Source: Nocardia acidivorans NBRC 108247 (lineage in GTDB: Bacteria; Actinomycetota; Actinomycetes; Mycobacteriales; Mycobacteriaceae). Taken from it: a stretch of DNA of 61,263 nucleotides. The notes below the pieces were generated by a model, which had not been told where the DNA came from, did not search any database, and was given only the letters and a program-made list of their open reading frames with translations. Below are positions 26,712 to 35,618 of this stretch, one piece after another (position 1 is the first letter of the stretch; every line of letters starts with the position of its first letter). Location: positions 1-61,263 of the forward strand of contig NZ_BDAW01000010.1 of the NCBI RefSeq assembly GCF_001625085.1. The letters run 5' to 3'. A program made the translations under genes and the position numbers.

Positions 26712-26723
26712 GCTGATACCCGA

Positions 26724-26785
26724 CCGCGCGGCCGGAGCCGACCCACCGGCCGCGCGGCTCCGTGCCGGACCTACCCGGCACGGAG
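26724..26785. terminator. Two tandem hairpins between convergent genes
   Basis: Hairpin 1 pairs CCGCGCGGCCGG (26724-26735) with CCGGCCGCGCGG (26746-26757). Hairpin 2 pairs CTCCGTGCCGG (26758-26768) with CCGGCACGGAG (26775-26785). Both stems are perfect. They lie between a plus-strand and a minus-strand gene and can serve both. Confidence 0.8.
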
Positions 26786-26793
26786 TCCCCGGG

Positions 26794-28287
26794 TCAGGCC
26801 GAGCGCGTGCCGTAGGTGTAATCGTCCAGCGGGAAGTTCGATGCCTCGCGATGCGCGTTCAGCGTGCTGGTGGGGCGCAGCAGGGCCGCCTCACCGTGCT
26901 GGTTGTAGTAGTAGCTGCGCGCGGTGGAGCACTTGCCGCTGTAGAAGACCGAGGAATCCAGCTTGTCGGTGACGCGATCGAGGAATTCGGAGTTCGCGTG
27001 CTCTGTCACCTCGAAGACCTGTTCGCCGCGTCGCTGCATCTCACCGAATAGTCGGCCCATATGCTTCATCTGGGCTTCGATGGTGGTGAAGTAGGACAGG
27101 CCGCTGTACGAGTACGGGCTGTTGAGGCTGACGAAGTTGGGGAACTTCGGCACGGTGACACCCTCGTAGGCCTGGAAGCGGTTGTCGCGCCAGAACTTTC
27201 CGAGATTGACGCCCTCGCGGCCGATGATCTCGATGGCAGGGAAGTTCACATCCCACAGGTTGAAGCCGGTGGCCAGGATCAGGGTGTCGATCTCGGTCTT
27301 GCGGCCGTCGGCGGTGACGATGCCGTCCGCTTCGATGTGGTCGATGGAGTTGGTCTCCAGGCGCACATGCGGTTCGTTGAAGGTCTTGAAGTACAGGTTG
27401 GAGAAGGTGGGGCGCTTACAGCCGAAGTCGTAGTCCGGGGTGAGCTTGCGCCGGGTTTCCTTGTCCTTCACCGAGGTTCGCAGATGCGCCTTGGCCAGTA
27501 CCGCCGCGGCCTTGTTGAGCGGTTTGGCCTGCTTGAAGTGCAGCACGCCCACGACCATGAGGGCCTCGAGCATGGTAGTGTTGACCATGCGAGCGGCCTT
27601 CTGCGTCAAGGGAACTCGCGCGAACAGGCTCTGCACCGGCTTGGGGATGGCGGTATCCACCTTGGGCACCACCCAGATCGGGGTGCGCTGGAAGACGGTG
27701 AGCGCCCGCGCCTTCTTGGCGACCTCCGGAATCAGCTGTACGGCGGTGGCGCCGGTGCCGATGATGGCGGCCTTGGTATCGGTCAGGTCGAAGTCGTTCT
27801 CCCACCGGGTGGTGTGGATGATCTTGCCCGCGAAGGAGTCGATCCCCGGGAACGGCGGGGTGTACGGCTGGGACAGGAAGCCCGTCGCGGCGAGCAGGTA
27901 ACGCGCGGTGAGGGATTCGCCGTTCTCGATGGCGACCACCCAGTGCTGCTGTTCCTCATCCCAGCGCGCGCCGCCGACCACGGTGTCGAAGCGCATACGG
28001 CGGCGCAGATCGTATTTGTCGGCGACGTGCTCGGCGTACTTCTTGAGCTCCGCGCCGGGCGCGAACAGTCGCGACCAACGCGGGTTGGGCTCGAAGGAAT
28101 AGGAGTAGGTGACCGAGGCGATGTCGACCGCCAGGCCCGGATAGTGGTTGACGTGCCAGGTGCCGCCGAGATCGTCCTCGCGCTCGAGGATGAGGAAGTT
28201 GCTCAGGCCGAGCCGGTCCAGCTCGATGCCCGCTCCCATACCGCCGAAACCCGCACCGACCACGATGGCGTCGTACTGAGGTGCCAC
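26794..28287 (-). CDS. Flavin-dependent monooxygenase, Baeyer-Villiger type
   Basis: A 497-residue protein. I choose the GTG at 28287 with GGGAGG six bases upstream over a longer frame from 28317. It has the FAD-binding VVGAGFGGMGAG at residues 9-20, the BVMO fingerprint FAGKIIHTTRW (FxGxxxHxxxW) at about 150, and the NADPH loop IIGTGATAVQLI. Such enzymes insert oxygen beside ketones or oxidise soft nucleophiles using NADPH and O2 in the cytoplasm. It is divergent from a TetR gene, with a perfect dyad between them, which suggests substrate-induced derepression. The family's length of about 490-550 is matched. Confidence 0.9.
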   Translation of the reverse strand: MAPQYDAIVVGAGFGGMGAGIELDRLGLSNFLILEREDDLGGTWHVNHYPGLAVDIASVTYSYSFEPNPRWSRLFAPGAELKKYAEHVADKYDLRRRMRFDTVVGGARWDEEQQHWVVAIENGESLTARYLLAATGFLSQPYTPPFPGIDSFAGKIIHTTRWENDFDLTDTKAAIIGTGATAVQLIPEVAKKARALTVFQRTPIWVVPKVDTAIPKPVQSLFARVPLTQKAARMVNTTMLEALMVVGVLHFKQAKPLNKAAAVLAKAHLRTSVKDKETRRKLTPDYDFGCKRPTFSNLYFKTFNEPHVRLETNSIDHIEADGIVTADGRKTEIDTLILATGFNLWDVNFPAIEIIGREGVNLGKFWRDNRFQAYEGVTVPKFPNFVSLNSPYSYSGLSYFTTIEAQMKHMGRLFGEMQRRGEQVFEVTEHANSEFLDRVTDKLDSSVFYSGKCSTARSYYYNQHGEAALLRPTSTLNAHREASNFPLDDYTYGTRSA

Positions 28288-28340
28288 GCCGAACCTCCCT
28301 GTAAAACTGCGGCTCACAGACCGTATGTGACTCGGTTGTC

Positions 28341-28362
28341 ACGGAATGACATCTCATTCCGT
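28341..28362. promoter_or_regulatory. Perfect TetR-type operator
   Basis: ACGGAATGA-CATC-TCATTCCGT is a perfect 9-bp inverted repeat with a 4-base spacer, lying between the TetR gene (+) and the monooxygenase gene (-). It covers the -35 region of the TetR promoter, and the probable -10 TATCAT is at 28375-28380. Confidence 0.75.
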
Positions 28363-28387
28363 TTGTGAACACCGTATCATCAGGGTC

Positions 28388-29017
28388 GTGACGAAGCCAT
28401 CCTCTCGAATCGAACGACGTAAGGCCGAGCTCCGCCAGGAGATCATCGACACCGCGTTCGCCCTGTTCGCCGAGAAGGGCTATCACGCCACCGGCATTGC
28501 CGACATCGCCGCCGAACTGGGCATCGGACATGGGACGTTCTATCGGTACTTCGCGAACAAGCGGGACATCATCGATCACGTCATCGACGATCTGGCGGCC
28601 CGGATCATCGAGGCGCTGGGCACCGAGAACGCCCCCGACGCCGCCGAGAGCCTGGAGGGATATCGGGAACAGTTGGAGCGCATCGGGACCGCGCTCAACG
28701 GGATCTTCCTCGCGGACGCACGGGTGGCGCAGCTGCTGCTGTTCCAGGCCACCGGTATCGATACCGAGCTGACCCTGCGGCTGTACGGACTCCTCGACAC
28801 CGCCGACGCGCTGACCACCGCGTACCTGGAACACGGTGTGGAGCAGGGTTATCTGCGCGCCGATCTGGACACCGTCAATACCGCCAAGGCCGTGACCGGC
28901 ATGCTGCTGGCCGCCATCCTGCACGGGCTGCGCAATCCCGAACCCGATGAGGCCGCGCGCGCCGGACTCACCGAGGCGATCCGGCGACTGCTCATCGACG
29001 GCGTCCGCAAGGACTGA
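28388..29017 (+). CDS. TetR/AcrR-family regulator of the monooxygenase
   Basis: A 209-residue protein from the GTG at 28388, seven bases after TATCAT, so probably leaderless. The N-terminal HTH is classical: RQEIIDTAFALFAEKGYHATGIADIAAELGIGHGTFYRYFANKRDIIDHVID. The C-terminal ligand domain is helical, with a long region after residue 80. The effector is not recognisable. The perfect 22-bp dyad directly upstream is probably its own operator and would control both directions. It is followed by the DivIVA-repeat gene after 73 bases. Confidence 0.9.
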   Translation: MTKPSSRIERRKAELRQEIIDTAFALFAEKGYHATGIADIAAELGIGHGTFYRYFANKRDIIDHVIDDLAARIIEALGTENAPDAAESLEGYREQLERIGTALNGIFLADARVAQLLLFQATGIDTELTLRLYGLLDTADALTTAYLEHGVEQGYLRADLDTVNTAKAVTGMLLAAILHGLRNPEPDEAARAGLTEAIRRLLIDGVRKD

Positions 29018-29090
29018 GTCCCGCACCCGGCTTCCGACAAAGCGGATCCGCAAGGGGCGGCGACGATTCGGACATGAGCACATTGGCACA

Positions 29091-29651
29091 ATGACCGGCG
29101 TGACTCCCGAGGACGTTCGCCGCAGACACTTCGGCACAGCACCGTTCGGGCACCACGGCTATCACCCCGGCCAGGTGGACGCCTTCTGCGCCCGCATCGC
29201 CGACACCATGTCCGGCCGCGATCACCTGACCGCGGCCGATATCCGCCTGGTCGAATTCGACGGCCCGCCCTTCGGCCACCGCGGCTACGACATCGACCAG
29301 GTCGACGAATTCCTCGACCAGATCTGCATGGACCTCGAATACCTCCGCCGCGGCCACCCCCTGATCGCCCCCGTGCGCCAGGAGGACCCCCTCACCCACG
29401 ACGACGTCCTGCGCGTCCGATTCTCCGCACCCCCCTTCGGCCTATCCGGTTACGCCGCAGAGGAAGTCGGCGCCTTCCTGGACCGATTGGCGGCAACCCT
29501 GGCCCACGACGGCCCCAGCGGTCTGACCGCACAAGACGTGCGCGCCACCACCTTCCACACCGCCTCCCCCGGCACCGCCGCCTACCACCGCGAGGAGGTA
29601 GACGCCTTCCTCGACCTCGTCGCCCATCAACTCGCCAAGACCACCGGCTGA
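29091..29651 (+). CDS. Protein built of four DivIVA-like repeats
   Basis: A 186-residue protein from the ATG at 29091. It consists almost entirely of four repeats of about 37 residues at 4-40, 46-82, 101-137 and 145-181. Each has the pattern T-x-x-D-V-R-x-x-x-F-x-x-x-P-F-G-x-x-G-Y-x-x-x-x-V-D-x-F-L-D. This is the short DivIVA-type motif found at the N-terminus of DivIVA/Wag31 and in small actinobacterial proteins. The fourth copy is the most diverged (PG for PFG). No coiled-coil tail follows, unlike Wag31. The motif normally recognises membrane curvature or dimerises, so a role at poles or septa is plausible but unproven. Spacing is 42-55 residues between repeats. Confidence 0.8.
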   Translation: MTGVTPEDVRRRHFGTAPFGHHGYHPGQVDAFCARIADTMSGRDHLTAADIRLVEFDGPPFGHRGYDIDQVDEFLDQICMDLEYLRRGHPLIAPVRQEDPLTHDDVLRVRFSAPPFGLSGYAAEEVGAFLDRLAATLAHDGPSGLTAQDVRATTFHTASPGTAAYHREEVDAFLDLVAHQLAKTTG

Positions 29652-29683
29652 TTTCCGCCCGCGGGCAACCCCGATGCGAGCGA

Positions 29684-30070
29684 TTACGGGCGGTGGCAGT
29701 TGTCGACGGCGGTCGCCGATTCGAGATCGTTGGGGGACCGGCCGAGACCGAATTCCGTTCTATGGACCGTGCATACGACGTGGTCACCGGTGCGCAGGTT
29801 CTCGAGGCCCGGGGGGACGACCGAGGAGATGGTGTCGTCCGTTTTCCCGCCGACGGCCTGACGGGGGGTTTGCTCACGAACGCTGGTGAGGGTGCAGGGT
29901 GAACCGGCGGGGCAGTCGGCGACGAAGGGCACCTCACCCGCCCAGGTCGAATCGGTCATGGCGTCGTGCAGGCAGTACAGCAGCGCGCCTATGGCACCCG
30001 CCACGATCAGACAGCCGAACAGGATGCCCACCAGAACCGCCGCAGTATCGCCCAGTATTCGCCGCACCAT
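29684..30070 (-). CDS. Small membrane-anchored protein of unknown function
   Basis: A 128-residue protein with an ATG at 30070. A strong hydrophobic helix at about 7-33 is followed by an external domain of about 90 residues containing cysteine pairs (ADCPAGSPCTL; VVCTVH; DNCHRP) that could form disulfides outside the cell. It is convergent with the DivIVA-repeat gene and divergent from the phospholipase D gene, with about 130 bases between starts. I recognise no family. Confidence 0.65.
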   Translation of the reverse strand: MVRRILGDTAAVLVGILFGCLIVAGAIGALLYCLHDAMTDSTWAGEVPFVADCPAGSPCTLTSVREQTPRQAVGGKTDDTISSVVPPGLENLRTGDHVVCTVHRTEFGLGRSPNDLESATAVDNCHRP

Positions 30071-30202
30071 CCGACGCTATCGCGAGGTTGTGCGGTAAAC
30101 ACGGTGGAGATGTGGAGATTTCCGTCCGCCGCGGGCGCAGTAGGGTGAGTTGTCCGTCTGTGCGGACGGGTGGGCGGCTGGACGGCTGGACGGGAGAGCT
30201 GA

Positions 30203-31699
30203 GTGCGCATGGTCGACGAGCGACGAATTCTCATTCCCGGCGAAACCTGCTGGCAGATAGCGCGGGCCGACCGGCTGGCGTGCATCGTCGACGCGGCGGA
30301 CTACTTTCGCCATGCCAAGGCCGCGATGTTGCGGGCGCGCAAGCGGATTGTGCTGATCGGCTGGGATTTCGACACCCGGATCCAATTCGAACCGCAGGGC
30401 ACGACCCTGCCCGGGCCGAATGAGCTGGGTGACTTCCTGTCCTGGCTGCCCCGGGAGCGACCCGACCTCGAGATATACCTGCTGAAGTGGAATATCGGCG
30501 CGTTCGCGGCGATCACCCGCGGGATGACGCCGGTCTTCGTCCTGAACTGGCTGACCGATCGGCGATTGCACTTCGAGATCGACGGCGCGCACCCGGTGGG
30601 TTCGGCGCACCATCAGAAGATCGTGGTGATCGACGACGCGCTCGCGTTCTGCGGCGGCATCGATATGACCGTGGATCGCTGGGATACCGGCGACCATCGC
30701 GACGACAACCACTATCGCACCAAGCCGAGCGGTCACCGGTACGGGCCGTGGCATGACGCGACCACCGCCGTGGACGGCGATGCGGCGCGGGCGATCGGCG
30801 AATTGGCCAGGGCGCGTTGGCAAGCCGCGACGGGACGGCAGCTCGACCCGGTCGGCGAACTCGACGGGGACACGCCCTGGCCGGAAGATCTGACGCCTAC
30901 TATGCGCTCGGTGGAGGTCGGCATCGCGCGGACCTCCCCCGAACTCGCCGACCGCCCGGAGGTCCGCGAGATCGAGGCGCTGTACCTGGCGGCGATCGCG
31001 GGGGCCACCCGGTCGCTGTATATCGAGAGCCAGTATCTGGCCTCGCGCACGCTCGCCGCGGCGATCGCCGAGCGGCTGCGCGAGCCGGACGGTCCGGAGA
31101 TCGTGCTCGTGCTCCCGCGCAATGCCGACGGTTGGCTGGAACAGCAGGCCATGGACGGGGCGCGGCGTCGCCTGCTGCATCTGCTATGGCAGGCCGATGC
31201 CGGTGGCCGGCTCGGCGTCTACTATCCGGTCACCACGAGCGGTGCGCCGATCTACGTGCATGCCAAGGTGCTGGTGATGGACGATCGCCTGCTGCGGGTG
31301 GGGTCGTCCAACCTCAACAACCGTTCCATGGGATTCGACACCGAATGCGATCTGGCCGTCGAGGTCACCCCCGAGACGGCCGACGCCGAGCTGTTGCGCG
31401 AGACCATCCTGGCCATGCGGCGCAGGCTGATCTGCGAACACCTCGACGCCGATCCCGCCGCCTTCGATGCCACCCTTGCCGAGACGTCGTCGCTGTTGCA
31501 CACGGTGGAGGCGCTGCGCGGCGGCGGCCGCACCCTGCTGCGGTTCGAACCGGAAACCGTGGCGAACGAGGACAGTCCGCTCGCGGAGAACGAACTGATG
31601 GATCCCGAGCGCACCCCGTCGAGCCTGTGGGAGAACCTGCTGCCGAGCTGGAATCTGCGCCGCCTGTGGGCGATCCGGACGAGTGGGGCTTCGGACTGA
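30203..31699 (+). CDS. Phospholipase D-family protein with two HKD motifs
   Basis: A 498-residue protein from the GTG at 30203 with GGGAG upstream; an ATG two codons later is also possible. Two HxKxxxxD catalytic motifs are intact: HHQKIVVIDD near residue 135 and HAKVLVMDDRLLRVGSSNLNNRS near residue 353. Each is followed by the G/S-N region of the PLD superfamily. With no signal peptide it is cytoplasmic. The family includes phospholipases, cardiolipin synthases and transphosphatidylases. The two-domain, roughly 500-residue layout is close to the bacterial PLD/cardiolipin-synthase-like group. The substrate cannot be read from sequence. The gene is transcribed alone. Confidence 0.9.
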   Translation: MRMVDERRILIPGETCWQIARADRLACIVDAADYFRHAKAAMLRARKRIVLIGWDFDTRIQFEPQGTTLPGPNELGDFLSWLPRERPDLEIYLLKWNIGAFAAITRGMTPVFVLNWLTDRRLHFEIDGAHPVGSAHHQKIVVIDDALAFCGGIDMTVDRWDTGDHRDDNHYRTKPSGHRYGPWHDATTAVDGDAARAIGELARARWQAATGRQLDPVGELDGDTPWPEDLTPTMRSVEVGIARTSPELADRPEVREIEALYLAAIAGATRSLYIESQYLASRTLAAAIAERLREPDGPEIVLVLPRNADGWLEQQAMDGARRRLLHLLWQADAGGRLGVYYPVTTSGAPIYVHAKVLVMDDRLLRVGSSNLNNRSMGFDTECDLAVEVTPETADAELLRETILAMRRRLICEHLDADPAAFDATLAETSSLLHTVEALRGGGRTLLRFEPETVANEDSPLAENELMDPERTPSSLWENLLPSWNLRRLWAIRTSGASD

Positions 31700-31707
31700 C
31701 GGTCCGG

Positions 31708-32596
31708 TCAACCGCGGGCGCGGGCGAATTCCGGGAAGCGTACGCGCAGCGCCAGATCGAAGGCGATGGCTCGGGGACGAGAGTCGAAGGGGCCGAAGGG
31801 GTCTCGCAGGCCGCGGAAGGGGCGCAGGTACCAGTGCATGAGGTCCGCGGCCTGGACGGGCTGATCGTGCAGCAGGCACCAGGCGACCGCACCGCGCAGC
31901 CGGGCCGCGTTGAAGCGCACGCCTTTGTCCCTGGTGCGGGCGGAGTCGAGCAGGGCGGCGGGGTCGGGCCAGCGGGTGAGCCATGCCGGGATCGGACCGC
32001 GGACGAATTCCATGAACCCGGACGCCGCACCGTCGATATCGGCCGTATCGGCCGGTCGGCGCTCGCGGCCCGGACCCCAGCGCTGATCCAGTTGCGAGAA
32101 ACTCAGATCGTCGAGTTCACCGAAGCGGCGATCGTCCGCGATCCGCCGATCGAGCCGGGTGGATTCGGGTAGGCCCGATAGCAGGCGACCCACCTCGGGG
32201 TCGAAAAGTGAGGCGTAGCCGTCGATTTCGATGCCGCCGTAGCCGGTGCGGCTGATGTGGGCCGCTATCGCCGCGGTGATGCCGGGGACGGGGGTGGGGG
32301 CGGTGAACCAGACGCGCCGGTCGTCCAGGCTCGGCACAGCGGTATCCGAGGTCCTGTTCCATTTCGAAGGAGATCACCTCGCAGTCGGCCGAGAGTTCGG
32401 CGGGGTTCGCGATCGCTTCGATCTCCTCATAACCGCCCTCCGCGACGACCAGATACCAGCCCGCACGCACCACCGCCTCCGCGAACGGCAACCCCGTCCC
32501 CGCGCTCCGCTCCCCCGTGCGCCGCACCCCCAACGCCCCGCACACCTGCTCGGATGTCTTGCCGCGCACCGCGACCCAACCCACCGACGCTCCCAT
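31708..32596 (-). pseudogene. Uncharacterised protein gene split by a frameshift
   Basis: The first frame, starting at the ATG at 32596 with GGGAGG upstream, encodes MGASVGWVAVRGKTSEQV and keeps good codon bias to about 32345. From there strong bias continues in a second frame (shifted by one base) through DDRRVWFTAPTPVPGI to a stop at 31708. That second frame has only a GTG start at 32337 with no ribosome site. The N-terminal MGASVGWVAV...GWYLVV layout belongs to an actinobacterial family that normally continues in one frame into a RVW element, which here lies in the second frame. I therefore read it as one roughly 295-residue gene broken near 32340. Two overlapping genes are the alternative. 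Confidence 0.55.
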
Positions 32597-32671
32597 GATT
32601 CCTCCCCGATAACACTGTCCCTGACAACGTATCGAGGAAGGGTGATCTCCGCCGGGGAGCGGGTCGCGCGC

Positions 32672-33550
32672 TCAGTGACCGGGTTTGGCGAACTCCTCGA
32701 TCAGCACCGGGTACTGCTCGCCGCCGTGCCCGGCGGCGATGGCGCGATCGGCCATGGCCTTGATCAGTTCGGGGAGTTCGGCATTGACGCCCAGGGCCCG
32801 GCTCTCCTGAACCATATGCGCCATCGCGCGGGCGTCGGTTTCCAGAGCCGACACCTCGGCGGGGTAGGAGCCGCGGTCGATCTGTTCGGCGTAGCCGGGG
32901 AGCCAGGTCGCCACGCCGGTGGCGATCTGCTGGGCGAACGGAGCGAAGGCGGCGGCGTCGACCCCGGCGGTGCGGAGCATGGCGGTGCCGTGCAGCCAGG
33001 CGTTCAGCACACTCCACACCATGGTGAGACCGGCCACGTCGTAGAGGGAGGCCAGGCCGTGATCGGCACCGAGATAGGACACGGTGCCCAGGGCCGCGAG
33101 AGTCGCACTGTGCGCGTCGAAGTCGGAGCGGTCGCCGCTGTGCAGGATGACCGCGTCGGCGGTGCCGATCGCCTGGGGGATGGCCATGATCGCGCCATCG
33201 AGATAGTGCGCGCCGCGCTGTTCGGCCCAGCGGGCGGTCGTGCGGGCCTGAGCGGAATCGCCCGAGGTGAGATTGAGCAGGGTGGTGCCGGACAGCACGG
33301 TCTCATTGGCGGCGAGCAGTTCGTGTACGGCCGGATAGTCGGTGAGGCACAGGATGGTGATCGATCCCGCGGCCAGGGCCTCGGCGACCGAGGATGCCGC
33401 TCGGGCGCCCTGCTCGACCAGCCGATCGGCCTTGGCGGGCGTGCGATTCCAGACGGTGGTGGGATGCCCGGCGCGCAGGAACGCGGTCGCGAGCGCCTGC
33501 CCCATGAGTCCGAGTCCGATCACCGTCACCGGGGTGCTGTTGTCGTTCAT
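32672..33550 (-). CDS. Imine reductase-like NADP oxidoreductase
   Basis: A 292-residue protein. The N-terminal Rossmann domain has GLGLMGQALA at about residues 12-21 and the NADP-type VWNRTPAKA loop. The all-alpha C-terminal half after residue 165 fits the imine reductase/6-phosphogluconate dehydrogenase-like fold, including YDVAGLTMVWSVLNAWLHG. Enzymes of this class reduce cyclic imines or beta-hydroxyacids. The catalytic Asp/Tyr choice that separates subgroups is not certain from reading. It is divergent from a MerR gene 50 bases away and is probably its target. Confidence 0.85.
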   Translation of the reverse strand: MNDNSTPVTVIGLGLMGQALATAFLRAGHPTTVWNRTPAKADRLVEQGARAASSVAEALAAGSITILCLTDYPAVHELLAANETVLSGTTLLNLTSGDSAQARTTARWAEQRGAHYLDGAIMAIPQAIGTADAVILHSGDRSDFDAHSATLAALGTVSYLGADHGLASLYDVAGLTMVWSVLNAWLHGTAMLRTAGVDAAAFAPFAQQIATGVATWLPGYAEQIDRGSYPAEVSALETDARAMAHMVQESRALGVNAELPELIKAMADRAIAAGHGGEQYPVLIEEFAKPGH

Positions 33551-33557
33551 GGCACTA

Positions 33558-33588
33558 TCGTCAACGTTGATACCGGTGTGAAGGTCAA
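33558..33588 (-). promoter_or_regulatory. Possible MerR-controlled promoter of the imine reductase-like gene
   Basis: On the minus strand TTGACC (33588-33583) is followed by an imperfect dyad TTCACACC/GGTATCAA, and 19 bases later by TGACGA (33563-33558). The geometry is MerR-like but the -10 is poor. Confidence 0.4.
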
Positions 33589-33599
33589 GCGAGGATTCG

Positions 33600-34001
33600 A
33601 TGCGTATCGGGGAACTCAGTCACCGAACAGGTGTGCACAGCCATCAATTGCGGTACTACGAATCGCAGGGTCTGCTCGAGGCGGACCGCACATCGAACGG
33701 GTACCGCAGCTACGACGAGAGCGCCGTGCTGCGGGTGCGGCAGATTCGCCATCTGCTCGGCGCGGGATTGTCCTCGGAGGACATCGCGTATCTGCTGCCC
33801 TGCGCTGTCGGGGAGGTTCCGACCCTGCCGGGATGCCCGGAGATGTTGGCCTCCATGCGATCTCGCCTACAGCGCCTGGACGATCAAATGAAGCGGCTCG
33901 CACAGTCGCGCGACGCACTCGCGGTGTACATCGCCGCCGCCGAGCGTATGGGCGGCAAGACCTACCCGCCGCTCGACGACACCGAGGCTGTTCCCGCCTG
34001 A
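33600..34001 (+). CDS. MerR-family regulator
   Basis: A 133-residue protein from the ATG at 33600 with GAGGA upstream. A typical MerR N-terminus is present: MRIGELSHRTGVHSHQLRYYESQGLL, then RSYDESAVLRVRQIRHLLGAGLSSEDIAYLLPC. A coiled coil follows, with a few cysteines (LPC; PGC) that might sense a ligand or metal but lack the spacing of a known metal site. It is divergent from the imine reductase-like gene. It is similar in length and pattern to the second MerR at 55402, so the two are paralogues. The 107 bases after it hold no intact gene. Confidence 0.88.
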   Translation: MRIGELSHRTGVHSHQLRYYESQGLLEADRTSNGYRSYDESAVLRVRQIRHLLGAGLSSEDIAYLLPCAVGEVPTLPGCPEMLASMRSRLQRLDDQMKRLAQSRDALAVYIAAAERMGGKTYPPLDDTEAVPA

Positions 34002-34108
34002 AACACCTTCGTCGACACCGCATTTCGACACCGACCTCACCGCGATCGGCCCGGACGCCAACACCTGGCTCGACATGGCGCGCACCTTCCTCCGACGAGG
34101 GGTGGGCC

Positions 34109-35560
34109 TCAGTTCGGTGGGGTGAAGCCGCCTATCGATCGTTCCAGGAGTTCGGCGAGGCGCAGTCCGGTGCGGTCTTCGAACATGGGGGCGATGAGTT
34201 GGACGCCTACGGGGAGACCTTCGGGGGATGGGCCGGTGGGGATGGCGGTGGCGGGGAGGCCGGGGACGGTGGCCACACCCGCCCAGGTGAGCTGGTCGAG
34301 GTAGGGGTGGGGTGTGCCGTCTATGTCGAGGCGGCGCTCGGCGATGTTCGGGTTGTGGTCGTGGGGGAAGGCGGGGGTGGGGGTGATCGGGGTGATCACT
34401 ATGTCGAAATCGGTGAACAGACGGCGCCATTCGCGGCGGAGGAGTTCGCGGCGGTCGTTGGCCTCGAGCCATTCGCGATGGCTGAAGACGCCGCCGCGCA
34501 GGCGTGCGGCGTCGCGGCCGTGGTCGTGGGGTCCGAGTTCGGCGGCCTGGGCGCGGAGCTGTTCGTAGCGGTCGGCGGGGAATCCGGCGGCCAGGGTCGC
34601 GAACAGCAATTGGCTGTACAGCGTTGCGGCGGAGTCGAGATCGGGGAGCAGAGAGCTCTGCCATTCGACTCGGGCTCCCCCCGCGGTGAGTGCGTCGGCG
34701 ACCCGGTGCAGCGCGGATCGCACGGCGGTTCCGGTGGGAATGACGGGGTGGTCCTGGAGAATCAGGACGCGGAAATCGGCGAGGCGGTCATGGCGGGCGG
34801 GCGGCAGGGCCAGATCGAAGGCGATGCCGAGTGTCAGCGGGTCCGCGCCCGCCATCACATCCAGTAGCAGCGTCAGATCGCGGGCGGTGCGCGCCATCGG
34901 ACCGATGACACCCAGGTCCCGTTCGGACGGGAGCGCCGGTGCGGGCGGTGGGACATGACCGCGGGTGGCGACCAGGCCGAACGACGGTTTGTGCGAGTAG
35001 ACGCCGCAGAAGTGCGCGGGCGTGCGCAGCGATCCGCCGATATCGGATCCGAGTGACAGCGCGCCGAATCCGGCGGCCAGGGCCGCGGCCGATCCGCCGG
35101 AGGACCCGCCCGGCGAACGTCCGTGATCCCATGGATTATTGGTCGTGCCGTAGATCGCGTTGAAGCTCTGCAGGTCACCGAGCATCAACGGCACGTTGGT
35201 CTTTCCGAGTATCACCGCGCCCGCGGCCCGCACCCGTGCCACCGCCAGCGCGTCCTCGGCCGGAATGAAATCCGCGAACGCGGGCATCCCCCAGGTGGTG
35301 GGCAATCCGGCGACATTGTACGAATCCTTGACCGTGATCGGGATGCCGAGCAGTGGGGCATCCCGCCCCGCCGCCCGCGCCCGATCGGCTTGGCGCGCGG
35401 CCTCGCGGGCTCGTGTGAAGTCCGGTACGCAGATCGCGTTGATCGCCTTGTCATCGCGCTCGATTCGGGCGATTGCCTCCTCGGTCAGCTCGACCGAGGT
35501 CACCTCCCCCGCGCGCATTGCCCCGACTACGTCTTCGGCCGACCGATAGCTCCACTCCAT
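34109..35560 (-). CDS. Amidase signature family enzyme
   Basis: A 483-residue protein. I use the ATG at 35560, seven bases after TATGGT, so probably leaderless; an ATG four codons earlier is also in frame. The amidase signature triad is complete: Lys in PITVKDSYN (about residue 77), and the cis-Ser/Ser of PGGSSGGSAAALAAGFGALSLGSDIGGSLRTPAHFCG at about 150-185. Such enzymes hydrolyse amides to acid and ammonia. The specific substrate is not deducible. The gene is minus-strand beside the decayed amidohydrolase fragment and the small ORF. Confidence 0.92.
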   Translation of the reverse strand: MEWSYRSAEDVVGAMRAGEVTSVELTEEAIARIERDDKAINAICVPDFTRAREAARQADRARAAGRDAPLLGIPITVKDSYNVAGLPTTWGMPAFADFIPAEDALAVARVRAAGAVILGKTNVPLMLGDLQSFNAIYGTTNNPWDHGRSPGGSSGGSAAALAAGFGALSLGSDIGGSLRTPAHFCGVYSHKPSFGLVATRGHVPPPAPALPSERDLGVIGPMARTARDLTLLLDVMAGADPLTLGIAFDLALPPARHDRLADFRVLILQDHPVIPTGTAVRSALHRVADALTAGGARVEWQSSLLPDLDSAATLYSQLLFATLAAGFPADRYEQLRAQAAELGPHDHGRDAARLRGGVFSHREWLEANDRRELLRREWRRLFTDFDIVITPITPTPAFPHDHNPNIAERRLDIDGTPHPYLDQLTWAGVATVPGLPATAIPTGPSPEGLPVGVQLIAPMFEDRTGLRLAELLERSIGGFTPPN

Positions 35561-35618
35561 CGAACCGACCATACCGCCCCATCGCGAACGGAGAGGGCGG
35601 TCTGGGTCTTGTTCGGGG

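Noticed and set aside
32246..34867. An 873-codon open frame on the plus strand
   Set aside because: It lies antisense to the imine-reductase-like and amidase genes and runs through the MerR gene in another phase. It is Gly/Arg-rich and has no domain; it is a shadow of GC-rich coding DNA.
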